Made by a program: the position numbers and the translations under genes. A model generated the notes under the pieces. It was not told the origin of the DNA. It did no database searches and saw only the letters and a program-made list of their open reading frames with translations. 49,476 nucleotides of DNA from Ramazzottius varieornatus. Lineage: Eukaryota > Tardigrada > Eutardigrada > Parachela > Ramazzottiidae. Where the stretch lies: NCBI GenBank assembly GCA_001949185.1, contig BDGG01000015.1, forward strand, positions 174,651 to 224,126, in the 5' to 3' direction. Positions within the stretch are counted from its first letter, which is position 1; every line of letters starts with the position of its first letter. This document shows positions 1 to 12,478 of the stretch, piece by piece.

Positions 1-39
1 GCCGACTCATCATCATAAATCAATTGAACGCACCATACA

Positions 40-150
40 TTTTAGCCGTGGCTAAAAGTATTTTAGCTGCTTTAGCCGCGGCAAAAATATTTTTAGCCAC
101 GGCTAAGAACGGCTAAAGCGGCTTATGTTAGCTTCGCCGAGCCTTCTATA
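40..150. repeat. TTAGCCG-type palindromic repeat, copy 1
   Basis: Several close copies of the half-site TTTTAGCCG/CGGCTAAAA in both orientations, followed by AAGAACGGCTAAAGCGGCTT. The same block recurs at 44817-44894 in the same order. It ends about 135 bp before the start codon of gene A. It could be a degenerate mobile element or a shared upstream regulatory block; the sequence does not decide. Confidence 0.75.
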
Positions 151-286
151 CTGTGGAGTGTGGACCGCATTTTAATGGAGCAACAGGCCCGTTTGGCTGT
201 TCGTCGTTTCACCACACTTTCTGCTTTCGTAGGGCGCGTGATGTAGCAATCTAATAACCAAGTGTGTCTTCGACAGCAAAGATCCA

Positions 287-3200
287 ATGAAATACCAACC
301 TCGCTGCATCATGAGGCATCCCGGTATTCCAGGACTATTTGCTCTATTCTGTATCTTTGTTTCCGAATCATGGCCGACGGTTCAAGCAGCATGTGAGCGA
401 GAGACTATGTCATATTTGGCTTCTAAAAGATATTCGAAATCGGAATCTGACGTTCTTTAATTTCGTGGATTTTTGCAGCGGCGTGTGATGATCAGCTAGC
501 GGGATGTGGACCCAGCTGCGTAGCCACCGAACGTATTCTGAACCTGTATGGTCTCTATGGATCTGCATCGGTCCTCTTTCTGCTTCCCAAAACGAATTCA
601 TTCTAGTAAGTGCTGCCGTTTCCCCCATATTATGAACTTCATGGAAGTATTTCACTTGGACATTATTTTCTAGTTCATTATGCTACTCAAGAACCACCAA
701 CACACAGCCCGCAATCTCCGAGATCTTTTGCTTAACTGGCCGAATGGACGAGCTACAAGCGGTCCAACCTCGCTATGTGACCACCGTTCGAGGTCGCTGC
801 ACTAACCTGCAGGTAGGTACGAAGACGGGGCTTTTTTCTCCAGTTGGAAATCCATCACGAAGTTTTCTTTCAGGGTTTCGTGGCTGACGATTCGCAGTAC
901 GTGATTGTCTTCCGCGAGTCCAAAGAACCGATGCTTCACGAAGTTCTCCTCGGTCAAGATCGCGCCGTTACCTTCAGTTTCATCCACATGGTGGGCAGCG
1001 ACGGTTCAACCTACGCCAAGATCACCTATCCAGGCTCGCAGGGTGCTGTGGTAGCTACCACCGGTAGTCGTCAATATTGCCACAGCGGAGACGGTACCTG
1101 CGCTCATTCTCACGTCTACATTCTTAGTGTGGACACCCTGACCCAGTGTACGGCCCTCCAGTCCATTCCCGGGGAACATGTGGCTGGATGGTCGGACGAC
1201 GGTGTGGCGTATTATGTCTTCGCATCGGACGTTCCGAACACGCCCGATATGTTCACTTTACAACTGTTCCGGGTGTCGGTGCTGCCCACTGGTGACTGCC
1301 TGCTGGAAATGATGCAGGAAATTTCGTTCGGCCAACCATTGTGCGGTAAACGCAAAGTATTCATCATCCAGGCACAGAAACCGTTTTTTAAAACCATAGA
1401 CAGAAAGTGGGAGTTGTGTGAAAATAAAACCGAAAACGATAGCTCGGATAACAAAGTCGACACGGTTGATTTCCCAAGTGGCGCGCGTTTGCGGTGTTAT
1501 TGGCCAGAAGCGTGCACCACTTCAGATAATGATCTTGTCGAGTTTGTTTGCCGAGCTCCAAAATAATTATCGTGTTGCAAATCACGGTCGTAAGGTATAT
1601 TGAAATGTCTGCAATCCTTACTTCTGGTTCGAAACCGGGAGTTGGTTATATGCAGTATCCTGGATTCATGGTTGCACATATATGGTGATTCGATCTTATC
1701 CGACAGGTGTTCGATCCTTGGAAATTATCCGTTCATTCGATGCGCGCACCTTCTTGTTGGTAGCAAGTCAACGATGTGCTGGTGGTAACTATCCATCAAC
1801 AGAAGGAAACATCTTTATTAAAGAATGGAGCCGACAAGCCAAGGGTCTGATCGACTCGCAGTCTGGTCGGGAATTACCCCAAACCTCTTCGGTAAGTCGG
1901 CCACTCTGCGTGATGTCAATTCAAGATGGAACAGTGTCAACTCTGTTATTCCAGGTGGTCAAAATCACATCCGTATCACCCCACTTTTTCATCTGCCAGC
2001 GTCATTCGGAGCCGTCCACGGTCAACGTGCCAACCCTTCCCTTATGTAAGTCCTAGTTGATCAGGTCCAAATTTCAAACTCTTTTTGCCAATTTGTTTTG
2101 ACTCATTTGTCCAGCTGCTCCGGTGGTAAGCACAATCAGAATTCACAATCAAGCGCCCATCAACGCCGTTCTGGCTCCCAACAAGGATGTTTTCGTGACT
2201 CATGTGACCAGTGTTGGCTCGGGTAGGTTATGCAAAACAGGAGACCATGCGAATCAATGCCTAAGTTCAGATCAAAGTGCCGAGCGTCCAGAATGCACGA
2301 GATCGACTTTGTTGCAGTGGTCGTCGACTGGATATCTTGCTCGCTGAACACGAACCAGAAGCCCTCGAACTTTTCGCTCAGTAAGTTCCAGCTCATCAGT
2401 CACAAGGGGGTTGGGCAAAAGATTTCGACAAGATTGTTTTCCCAAGTGGCGCACGCATTCAGCCAAAAGCACCAAAACGTGCGCCACTTGAAAAAGCGAT
2501 CTTTTCGAGTTCATTCGCCCCGCTCTTAGAAGTAGAGCAACAGATAAGAGTATAACAGAGCAAGCAACATCGATGTCGGTTTTTTCCAGCGAGTTACACT
2601 GGTAAGCGTCAAGATTATTCGCCCATCGGCATGTCACCATACGAAGATGCAGCTCGAATGGTCGGGAGACCGGTCTACGTGCCGGATCCGCCATCAAACC
2701 CACCCGGCTTTCTCTATGGCCCGCAAGCGATGCTTCCGCAGCATCAGTTCCGCCAGTCCGTCATACCTCCGCCACCGCCTCCAAGACTCAGCTTGCCCCC
2801 GTCGGCGCCATCCATCGCTCCTGTACCATCTCCCAAAGCTACAGATTTACAGGCATCCCAACAGTCTCCTACTTCATCAGACCTTGCAAAGCTCGCTGCC
2901 ACCGCCGCTGCGGTATCTTCAAATCCCAATCGATTGACCGCCGATAACCACACCTTGTACGACCACCCGGAACAGCCGGAAGTTTGGCGTGTAATACCGC
3001 CGCTCAGGCCATACATACCTGTCAGGCTGGAGGTACCTCCTCAAATTCAGTCGTGGCCAGTTGAGACTGGTCAAGATTACGCAGGTCCCCGATCAGACCC
3101 GTACCAGCCAACTGGGCCATTCTATCCTCCTCCTCCCCAAATGATCAGGTATTAAAGGCGCAGAAACTTGAAGACTGTGAAATTCCATCTGTGATCGCCA

Positions 3201-4818
3201 TAAAGTCACGTTGCTGGTATTTTGCATCCAGCTTCCCGCCGAACCCTTACGGACAATCGGGACTTCCATATGGTGCGCCACAGTATCCGGGAATGTATCC
3301 TGCCATAGACTACGGCAATCAAGCCGTCAACTCTCCACCAAACCCGTATGCATATGTTGTCATTATCGTATTGCAGCTGTTACGCTATCTCAAAACTCTG
3401 TTCAGTTTTTATGTGCTGGGTATTGTGACGACAGAAGCGCCGACTTCATATTTTTTTCTGCCTGCAGTTACTTTCCCGGAAATGTTCCCAACAGCTTCGG
3501 TTATCCACCAAGACCTTACGACAACACGCTGCCCCAACCTACGGGTTACGCTCCTCGTTATCCTGTTAGCCGTCCGCAAAAGACATCCTACGAGTCAAGG
3601 CCCGAAGTCGTCTTTCAGCCGACCAAACTACGCCATGTCATCATCCCCCAACAACTGCCATCCGCGTATTCCGTTGCGCAACCAGATCTAATATTCTCCG
3701 AGACCGTCAACAGTATCCCGTACCCCGTCGTTCCCGAGCAAAATGCGACGACCGAGGAACCGGCGACGATTGTCATTGTCCCAGCTGAGGAAACGACGAC
3801 CGCTGCAACCGTAACGACGGAGGCTGTCGTAACGGACAACACACAACAAGAACCAGCCGGCACCGCAGAGCCAAGGTCAACAGCAACCACACCTGAAGAA
3901 TCCGTTGTAGCCCGCCTTGGTCTAAGACTGGCCCAACTGATAACGACATCTCCGTCTTTACTAACCGCAACTGAGCCGGCTGCCACAGATGATACCACAG
4001 TGACCATACCATCATTACTAACCGGAACCGAGCCAGTCGTCACCGATGATACCACAGTGACCAAACCATCTTTACTAACCGGAACCGAGCCAGTCGCCAC
4101 CGATGATACCACAGTGACCAAACCATCTTTACTAACCGGGACCGAGCCAGCTGCCGCCGATGTCACCGAAGTCACCACAACTGCTCCAGCCGAGTTAGCT
4201 ACGGACGAAGAAACCGCAGCATCTTCCTCGACCGGAGCATCTTCCAGTGGAGACAGTACAATGCCATCTACTATGACAGATATTGCCAGCTTCTCAGCCA
4301 CGGGTTCTCGTAGCCATCCGCAAAAATCCCATCCGGAAGATGAGGCCGCGGAATGGGAGGATACTGGTTTCGAGAAGGTGGACAGCGCCGGTGACCATGA
4401 CGAAATAACGGAAACGTCTACGACTAAAGAAACCCACGCTGCAGGAAATACCACCGAGGCATTGAAAGCCGGTGATGGCTCCGCAACTAGGGAGGCCAGC
4501 ACAATGGAAGCCACCACTGCCGAAACTACCATCAAAACTACGACCACCGAAACCGTCATCGAACGTGAAGAGGGTACTACGGACGTCACTTCCACAACAG
4601 CAGTTCCCCGAGAGGAAGCTTCGAAGCTCGAGGTGGACGCCACAAAGACAGAACACGTGGCGACAGAAGGCGCAGTGACGGAAATCATTTTCGTAACGAG
4701 CACAACCCTCGAATCCTCAACAACGGAAACGTCCGCTATCTCGGCTGGTTCAACGGCCGCATTTTCGTCCAGCGAAACTAGTACCGTCGAGTCGTCAACA
4801 GTCCCATCTTTGCTCTGA
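287..4818 (+). CDS. Gene A: secreted beta-propeller-like protein with Pro-rich and mucin-like tail (10 exons)
   Basis: Exons by eye: 287-392, 479-605, 674-812, 874-1345, 1707-1891, 1955-2045, 2115-2222, 2590-3148, 3232-3345, 3468-4818; phases are consistent and the total gives 1,083 residues. Residues 1-35 are a signal peptide with a hydrophobic core (GLFALFCIFVSESW). Residues about 36-410 form the ectodomain shared with genes B, E and F; landmarks are QGFVADDSQYVIVF, LCGVRSLEIIRSF and the run RTFLLVASQ. The repeating pattern of hydrophobic strand, Gly/Asn turn and aromatic resembles EAR/EPTP beta-propellers; this is inference from pattern, not a search. Residues about 410-630 are Pro/Tyr/Gln-rich, and the rest is Thr/Ser/Glu-rich with four 57-bp tandem repeats, typical of a heavily O-glycosylated stalk. 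Likely secreted or matrix-bound. Introns 4 and 7 carry palindromic elements. The exon 7-8 join skips an open stretch at 2230-2380 because only the skip keeps the frame. Confidence 0.8.
1441..1557. repeat. Palindromic intron element 1
   Basis: Nearly complete copy in gene A intron 4. The left arm starts AGCTCGG and the right arm ends GCCGAGCT; the core is AAGTGGCGCG against GTGCACCACTT. Confidence 0.85.
2411..2525. repeat. Palindromic intron element 2
   Basis: Gene A intron 7. Core CCAAGTGGCGCACG at 2442 pairs with CGTGCGCCACTTG ending at 2490, with outer arms related to CGACAAGATCG. Confidence 0.85.
3952..4179 (+). repeat. Four 57-bp tandem repeats in gene A coding sequence
   Basis: Four units of exactly 57 bp (starts 3952, 4009, 4066, 4123), each encoding a 19-residue unit that begins PSLLT(G/A)TEP and ends DDTTVT(I/K) or similar. 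The middle two units are nearly identical, so expansion is recent. Thr-rich, as in mucin-type stalks. Confidence 0.95.
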
Positions 4819-5392
4819 TACCAAGTACCGAATATGTGAAGAAAAAGACTTACTTCTCTTACGATTCCAGTACTCGATAGGCAAAAGATAGGCAAAATTA
4901 TAAAACAATTCCGATTTTTCCTATCTTGCCACGCAAATTTGGATTGATCAAAACGCTTTCATTAAATTGCACACATTTTTCGCAGCATCGCCGACAAAAA
5001 CTGAACATTGTTGACAAAACTGTCGACCGGAAATGACATTCACAAGTATTACAAATTCCGCTCTATTTTCCCACTCGAGCGGGTTGAGCAGGAACGAACA
5101 ACTTAGCATGGTTCGCACGCCGCGTAGGGATGCGGTGGCCTGCTTTACGCAGGTCCTAGACGTGTCAAACAAGAAGAACGCAGTGACATCACCGCGATCC
5201 CAACCCGTGAGCGCCTTCCGTCTCATTCACCGTTCGGTATTCCATCGTTGTCTGAACTCCACCGCAGGCCAGAAACCCGATACTATCAATACCAACTCGC
5301 TACACCTTATCTACCTTGGTTTCAAAACAATGTCGCTTCCTCGGCTCCCATAGTGTAGTAAAGGGGAATCATTTGTGGATATTTCACTCGAT
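4819..5392. other. Intergenic A-B
   Basis: No convincing exon. ATTAAA at 4961 could serve as the poly(A) signal of gene A. Short open frames here lack splice context and family resemblance. Confidence 0.6.
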
Positions 5393-8300
5393 ATGGCCAA
5401 GATACCGCTGGTGTGGATTTTCATTATCCTGTACTCGTTTCTCGGTTCCCGGCTTTTGACTGCGGCAGCCGATGATAAAGCAGGTAAATGTCGAATTTCT
5501 TTACCCGTTTTTGGCTTGATGTGTGGACGTGTTATGTCTGGACCTGCTAAACTGACCCGTTGATTTGACTCTACTCATATTCTCTGTTGTAGTTGAAAAG
5601 GATGTTGATGCTCATAACGGCGATGTCGGTGTTCAGGGTGACGAACCTGCGCCTTCGACCCGGACGGAACCTTTCCATGAAGACGAACTGTTACCCTTCG
5701 AAACCACGATCAAGCCCTCGTCCCGTTCCGTCGACATCGAGGAAGAACACTTTGAAGGATCCGGCGAACCTTTCGCGTTCGGTAAGAACGAAAAAGAGAG
5801 ATGTTGCTGATTCTTCCGAGTCGATGTCGCAAACCATGACAATAATTCGAACGGGCTCAAAATATCATATCAGCTGGAATCATGACTACGTACTTTTTTG
5901 CAGCAAGACTGCAGCCCAATCAAGTCCCACTCCAAAAAATTGTAGTGGAACAACAACCTCAAGTGTCCGAGTTCTCTTCAGAAAAAGACCTTGTCCAAAG
6001 CCAAGATACAGTGAAAACGAACCGACTGCTGCAAAAGTCGGAAGTGGTGGCAGTACTATCGGCCAACGGACCTGCAAGGGTATCGCCGACGCTAGCTACG
6101 TCTCCAAGACCGGTCAACTCACGCAAGGCACAAATTCCAAAGGTCTTTGAGCCACAGCCTGCAGAGGAAGAGAAGAAACCGCCGGAACCGTTGACGATAC
6201 CGCCTATGAAGCTGAGCAAACTGGTCAACACTCCACCCAGCAGCACCTGCAGTTCCTTCGCCAGAACTTCTAAGATGCTGTACGTGTCTTTCTGTTTTGA
6301 GGAAGTTTAGTTCAGCTTTCTCACCCCGAATCGTCTCAGCTTTGATACCTTGAAATTAAACTTTTCATGTGTACTAGGTTGTATGTGGTGTGTGACGCAG
6401 AGGATGAAGCATTGACGGATGAAACTGAACTGTCGCACGGCTTTACTGTTTACGAAGCTGTCCTTGGTTCCTCATCCGCGCGATTCAAGCGCGAAACCAC
6501 CTGCAGCATTCCCACGAGCGGCGAAGTGGGCAACAAGCTTCTTCGAATCCCGACTAAATCCGCTGTGAAAATGCTAAAGGTATGTTTCGTCAAACACACA
6601 AAAATCGACAACTGTGCATGCTTTTTCAGGTGGCGCACGCTTTCAGCCGGTAGTACTGAGAAAGTGCGCCACTTAGGAAAGCAATCTCGTCGAATTTGTC
6701 GAGCTCTCAGATCATAAACGCATGCGTATGCACAGTAGAAGTTTAGCTTTCTGAGAAACTGAATATGACGCTGTGTTCTGCCTTGGTTATCAGAATGCAT
6801 TTTATTTTTGTAGCCTTTCACTGCGGGTGACAGACTGTTCGTCATTGCCATCATGGAAATCGGTTACAGTTACATGTACGAGATCGAAATTAACAAAGCC
6901 CAGACTGCCGGAAAATCCAGAATTGTCCAACGAATTCCCCACAAGTTCCTAACCGATGTTACCGTCGTTCACATACGATATAGCGGAGATGAGAAAATCT
7001 ACCTGGCGTTCTCGGCCTCCGCGAAGAGCTGCAAGCCGCATCAAACGCAATGTCCCGGAGGTGCACCCGTCTACCGGTTCATCCAAGGTTCCCTTTCCCT
7101 TTGTGATTATGTAGGAATGCCCAGAGCTTTTACGGTTCGCGGCTGGGAGGAATATGGAGTAGTTGTTCTAGCCTACGTCTCTCACCCCGATGACGATACT
7201 GACAACTCCTTCTTATCCTTCTTCGAGGTGGACGACAGGGCTGAATGTGAAGTTGTACCGCTGAAATCTCAACCGCACATTGACGAAGTAAAAGGAAAAA
7301 GTCTATGCGGTAAGTGAGCTCTTTCACAGAAATGGGGATTTCTTTCATACGTCCACTATTTGACGTAATTCGTTTGCAGGTATTCGAGCAATCGAGCCTT
7401 TTTGGAGGAACCGGAAGACTTATCTGGCTGTCGGAATTAGTACGGCAGAACATCCGTTCAGCTGTCCATCGGGCAGTATTGAAAAGTCCTTCGTACTGTT
7501 ACCCCATGAGAAAGAAGCAGACATGTTCTCGACTGAAAAGCTGACGTACTTTCCCGGCCCGGCAAAGGTACGCGACCCACAAGAATTTCCCCGCTCGCAG
7601 TCGTTGCTCTAATTTCTTTCCGCTCATTATTCTTATCTCGCTTCAGGTGTCTGGTTTCAACCTGATCGAAACTCCCTGCACTGATTTGATAGAAACATAT
7701 GGGCCGCTTTCCAGCACGGAGTTCCACAAAGCGGAAGTTCGAGACGGGCAGCTGGTCATCACGACGGTCCCACATATGCGTGATGCTCCAGATAACATAC
7801 AGGAGAGCGCCGTAGCTAATGAGAAGGATCGTACCTACATCAGTTTCTCGCGATCCGACACTCATGGTGAGACTAGTTGTACAAGGCAAATCTCACTCTA
7901 GTTTTATAACGAACAATTACTTCGATACCTTATGCGTTCAAGCAGCCAACATGATACCGATATATTTGGCTTCTAGACCTGCCATTGTTGGAGCTGAGCT
8001 GTGGATACGAGAAGCCGAAAACCACAGCGAAGGATCGACAAAGAGGTGGAGGTAACCTGCCTGCAACACGAAGCCGCAACTTCACACTATCCAGAAACCG
8101 AGATGTATTCGAATCCGTCTATGATAAGAAAGGTACGTACGCAGAGAAGAACTTCATTGTTGGACATGCACATGAAGTTGTACAACGACTTGCAATAAAT
8201 GAAGAACATCGATGTTTTCTCATACTAGAGGTTGACAGCGTTCGTCAAAAGCTCAGGGTTGGAAATGTGGAGCTCCATCATCATGTTGCCAACAGCTACA

Positions 8301-9472
8301 AAATCCAAAAGCAGAAGTTCAACGCGTCGCTTGCCGAAAGTGCGAAGAAGCGAGAGAAGATCACCAAAAGTGATGTGAAGCGTTCAAGACCCGTGGTAAC
8401 CCCGAAAGAATTCAACCAGCCACCGCCGCCACCAAGCTTGGTGTCCCGTCGAGACGAATCATCCATGACCATGACTACAATTTCTTCGTCTCGTTCTATT
8501 CGCAATATTTCACTACAACGTCCGCAGCCACCTGCCGGCAGCGTAGATTTTCCGTCTGTCCAAGATCGTCCTGCAAACCTGATGAATACGCCCGTCGGCC
8601 AGCAAAGACATGCGTTCCCACCGATCCGAGATTTTGTCCCGCTACCACCCGCACCAACAGCTGAAGATTTCTTTACGCCGGTCCAGGACATTCCGGCTTC
8701 CAACAGATCTCGCTCTGACCATACGAATCCCAGCCCAGGCGAGCCTCAACGATTCCTTCCCTTCCGGTATCCGTTACCACCTGTGCAAGATCGCCAGCAG
8801 CCACTCACCACAAACTTAACGATGCTGGTTCCAGATGTACATGTAGGTTTTCCAGTCAAGTCAGACTTTAACCAGACGTTCAACCAACTTGACGAAGCTA
8901 TACGGCATTTCCAGGAGCGACCACCACCAATCGTCGAATCCCCGCCCTCTGTTCCGAATCCACCATTTCTGCCTGTCATCGACCACATGAATAGGCCGCC
9001 TCTTCACGATCCACGCCATCTTTCTCCTGGTGAATCCCGTTTTGGGAACCAGACCTTTGATCGTAGTGGGCAGCCGTCACCGCCAGCTCCAGAATTCCAG
9101 CCACCACAGACTGAAGAGTTCGAGCCCGTTCAGGACCTACCACACCCTGAGGGACCACTCTCCTTCAGCAACCAAACCTTTAACCAGCCCTCGGCCCCAT
9201 CCGTACTACCAGCACCAGCAAATCAGGTTTTCTTGACGAATTCAACCAGTCGCCAGTCGCAACCGTCCCCCATATTCCCGTCGCCGGTATTTCACAACCC
9301 CCTTCCAGCCACCATGCAACAGAGGTTTCCACCGCAATCATGGCCACCTGTACAACAAGCATTCGAAGGAGCGAGATTCTTCCTTCCGGAGTCTCCTCTT
9401 GGGCGAAGTTCGCAAGCGAACGGTAAGCCGGTGGGATCGAACAAACGACGTTTGAAAGCCGATAGAGCTTAA
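5393..9472 (+). CDS. Gene B: secreted beta-propeller-like protein with long Pro-rich tail (8 exons)
   Basis: Exons: 5393-5483, 5593-5781, 5904-6279, 6378-6579, 6814-7309, 7380-7567, 7647-7866, 7977-9472; frame closes at 1,085 residues. ATG 5393 begins MAKIPLVWIFIILYSFLGSR, a clear signal peptide. Residues about 30-215 are acidic and low-complexity. The ectodomain shared with A, E and F runs from about 215 to 590: LYVVCDAED, FVIAIMEIGYSYMYEIEI, FLTDVTVVH, APVYRFIQGSL, KSLCGIRAIEPFW, TYLAVGIS, KSFVLLPHE. The intron phases through the domain (2, 0, 1, 0, 1) match the paralogues. The last exon encodes about 500 residues rich in Pro, Gln and Phe, with recurring (S/G)NQTF(N/D)(Q/R), PVQDxP and FPP motifs; N-Q-T is a glycosylation sequon. 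Function unknown; extracellular location is inferred. A 96-nt stretch at 8133-8228 may be an additional intron. Confidence 0.82.
6605..6716. repeat. Palindromic intron element 3
   Basis: Gene B intron 4. AGGTGGCGCACGCTTTCAGC at 6628 pairs with AAAGTGCGCCACTT ending at 6674; the right outer arm ends GTCGAGCTC. Confidence 0.85.
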
Positions 9473-10648
9473 CGATGTAGATTAGACTTAGTAGAGATGG
9501 TGTGATGCCTTTGTCGTATAGACTAAACGCTCTCATATTCATGCTTTTCCTTAACAGTTTTGAATTTTCTCAGAACTCGCAAGCGGAAAAACCACACGTG
9601 TGATGTCAGAGATATTTTTACCACTGTAACTCCTTGAGTACGGACTGTACGGTAATGGGTTTCAAGGTACATAAACCGATTCCAAAGAATACACAGTATT
9701 TGTTGGGAAATACTCGGTGATTTGCCGCAGAGACGGACCAGTTTGCGTTCCCGCATCAAAGGCATCACACAAAGACGGCACAACAAGTTTTGGGGAACGT
9801 GGTCGTGAGGCTGGTCTGAATGCGGTAAGTACACCACGTACACGAAGCCTGTTTTCGTGGTATCTTGATGTCATCTCGATACCACTTAGCCGTTGAGAAT
9901 ACCGGGTTAGCCGCGAAGGATTCCAGAGATTACTGTATTGTTCACGTATCGGGCGTGTCAGCGACTCAGTGTATGTCAGGCTGCGTATACGCTCGCATTT
10001 CATTCGAGTGGGTCTTCGAGCTTCCCAGTCTTCATGCTTAGCTCCCCCATCGATCCAGATGGCTTATTCCGTCAGGCTTATCTTCCACGAGATGCTCCAT
10101 CGGCCCCTGTGAATTGTAACCACTAGTGTGTCGGCGAAGATATAACGCAAGGAGTGCGATTTGAAGCGACGGCCTCGCGGAGTCGGCTCCCTCTGGGAGA
10201 CCCTTCTTACCCACCGCTCAACTAATAACACAGCCCGAATCTCGGAACATGGATAAACAACACATTATCTTCCGCCACTTTTTACGGAACCAGATGAGTT
10301 GACTGAGGCCTGCTTGATCTGGATGCTTGTACTCAAGGGTCTGAATGTGCCACTGTAGCGGAGCAAGGGTTGACGGTCCCAGCCTCAGTGGAGTGGGTTA
10401 GCACGGACCTGACGTGCGGGTCAGCATCGAGTAGACTCACCTTGACTCGAGCTGTCTAAGATTCAAGATTCAGCGGACAGTCAAAGTTCCACTATAAGTT
10501 CGGCACGACTCATTTTGCCAGATTTCCGCAGAATATTTTCCAAAATTCTGATTTCTTCAGTTTGAGTTCGCAGTGTTTACCAAATCTTGCACTTCGGCTA
10601 GCTGCTTGCCTTCATCCTTCATCTTCCCTCTTCCCTTCGAGCAGAACG
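9473..10648. other. Intergenic B-RPL11
   Basis: About 1.2 kb with no exon I can support. GC-rich stretches at 10140-10480 do not match an RNA gene I recognise. Confidence 0.5.
10608..10640 (+). promoter_or_regulatory. Pyrimidine-rich 5' leader (TOP-like) of RPL11
   Basis: A run of mostly C and T (CTTCATCTTCCCTCTTCCCT and flanks) lies just before the ATG at 10649. Ribosomal-protein mRNAs of animals commonly begin with such a tract, which mediates growth-dependent translation. The transcription start itself is not visible. Confidence 0.5.
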
Positions 10649-11810
10649 ATGATGGTAAGTGATCGTAGATCCAGAACTCACCTTGTTGAATATCATCCAT
10701 GCTGATTGGGGTTTACAGGCGACGAAAGAGAACAAGGACGCGAAAGTCGATGAGACGCAGAAGACCGATCCGGATAAGCATCCCATGCGACAGCTCAGAA
10801 TCACAAAGCTTTGCTTAAACATTTGTGTAGGAGAATCCGGAGATAGGCTTACTCGAGCTTCGAAAGTGTTGGAACAGTTGACTGGACAGACTCCCGTGTT
10901 TTCGAAAGGTAAAGGAAATTAATGCCGAACTGAAATCATTTTGTTTCATTATGTTGGGATGGTCACGGGGTACGTTATTGGTTTATTCTGGTTGGAGTGA
11001 CACGTGATCAAGCCAGGTTTGCCACAGTATGGTGGTAACCAGACCGAAACGACAGTTTCGCTTGATTGTTGATTGTACGTTGGACATAAATATAATAGCT
11101 GGTGTTTCTTTGCAGCTCGCTTTACGGTTCGGTCCTTCGGCATTCGTCGTAACGAAAAGATCGCAGTACACGTTACAGTTCGTGGACCAAAGGCGGAGGA
11201 GATCTTGGAGAAGGGATTGAAGGTGAGTTATTAGTTCCGGAGAGATCGAAATGCTTGTAGAATTGAGTTTTGATCGGAGTGCAGACAGATTCTGGCTTCA
11301 TTTTGTTTGGTTTACTGCGTTACTCGACTGGGTTTGTGGGAAATACAGTGACTGAGCTTTGTCGCTTCTTCTTGCAGGTTAAAGAGTTCGAGCTCCGAGA
11401 GAATTGTTTCAGTGAAAACGGCAGTTTTGGATTTGGTATCGCTGAACACATCGATCTTGGCATCAAGTACGACCCCGGCATAGGAATCTACGGGATGGAT
11501 TTCTACGTCGTACTGGGTCGTCCTGGCTTCGACGTGGTACATCGCCGACGTAAAACTGGAAAGATTGGCCGTCATCATCGTCTTACAAAGAAAGAAGGCA
11601 TGAAGTGGTTCCAGCAGAAGGTGAGAAAAAATCTGCATTGTTCATTTCTCAGTTCGACAAATCAACAATCAGTGGCACGACAGTATTCTGTGAGAAGTGT
11701 TGTCTTTTTCCAACGGGCGCATGGGTTAAATGTTTTATCCTTCTAATCCTTGTTTTCTTGTTTTGCAGTACGAGGGTATCATACTTCCCGCAAAGGCCGT
11801 CCAGAAGTAA
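10649..11810 (+). CDS. RPL11: 60S ribosomal protein L11 (uL5), 5 exons
   Basis: Exons 10649-10654, 10719-10908, 11116-11222, 11378-11620, 11769-11810, giving 588 nt and 195 residues. The first exon contributes only two Met codons, then intron 1 follows immediately; an intron right after the start is frequent in ribosomal-protein genes. Family landmarks are unmistakable: [95 protein letters not shown] and MKWFQQKYEG. It is a 5S-RNP component of the large ribosomal subunit. The N-terminal extension of about 20 residues ([16 protein letters not shown]) before the conserved PMR is lineage-specific. Three in-frame ATGs are possible only at the first two positions, so the start is firm. It is unrelated in function to its neighbours, and its introns carry no palindromic element. 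Confidence 0.99.
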
Positions 11811-12478
11811 CCTTCCGGATGTATATATAACCCTCTTTCTCGGTTGGGACATTGAACTGATGGCTTCTGGAAATGTTTCGGGTTTCAAGTCCTTGTCTCC
11901 GAAAATAGAACGTCTTGAATTCCTTTCAAGGTTCAACATGGCGAAAATCAGTAAAATGTTATCAACTTGGATTTGTTCCGTAGGGTCGTTCGGAGAGAAA
12001 GCAGGACGAGAAGACTTGTGTGTTGTGAAAGCGGAAGAAAGTTGTGGACATTCCAGCAGTGGAAAGTGTGTTGCTGTCACAGTGTGAAAAAGCACAAGTA
12101 ACTGATTAGAGGGTGGCACGTTCTTCTCAGACGTAGCCATATCTCCACGTTGTAGCGTTTCCCGGCCTGAGAACGTAGCCGAGGTTTGTGACTTCCGAAG
12201 CCTGTAATGCTGTCAGTAGGCTCCGGGTTTCATGGTCGTACTCTTCCTTCTGCAGTCGACTCGCATCATTTCGTCTACTTACTACTTATTTCGTTTCTCA
12301 GTCGACCGTTAAGTGCCTCACAGATTTCTGAGCTGTTACGCGAACATTCTCTTGGCTCAAAGAAATCGACTATATCTTTCTTGAAGTTCTTTGGGATATC
12401 GGACCTCTGACCGGAAGAATCTCCTTCTTTTGTCGTCCCTGTGATTGATCACATCTTGTGTTTCGGGTGGATACCAAG
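11811..12478. other. Intergenic RPL11-gene D
   Basis: About 670 bp with no supported exon; contains the RPL11 3' end and presumably the gene D promoter. An opposite-strand open frame overlaps the last RPL11 exon and is not credible. Confidence 0.5.

Noticed and set aside
2230-2380. Extra exon of gene A
   Set aside because: Open in two frames and with a GTAAGT donor, but no acceptor gives the phase needed to join exon 7 and the 2590 exon; joining those two directly closes the frame.
3615-4895. Long open frame on the minus strand (426 residues, Val/Ser-rich)
   Set aside because: It is the antisense of the Thr/Ser/Glu-rich exon 10 of gene A. The repetitive codon pattern keeps the opposite frame open; no start or splice context.
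5033-5353. 106-residue open frame between genes A and B
   Set aside because: No signal, domain or splice support, and composition looks random.
10140-10480. Possible structural RNA gene in the GC-rich intergenic stretch
   Set aside because: No tRNA, 5S or snRNA landmarks could be recognised.
11649-12140. Minus-strand open frame of 163 residues
   Set aside because: Overlaps the last RPL11 intron and exon antisense; no family features.
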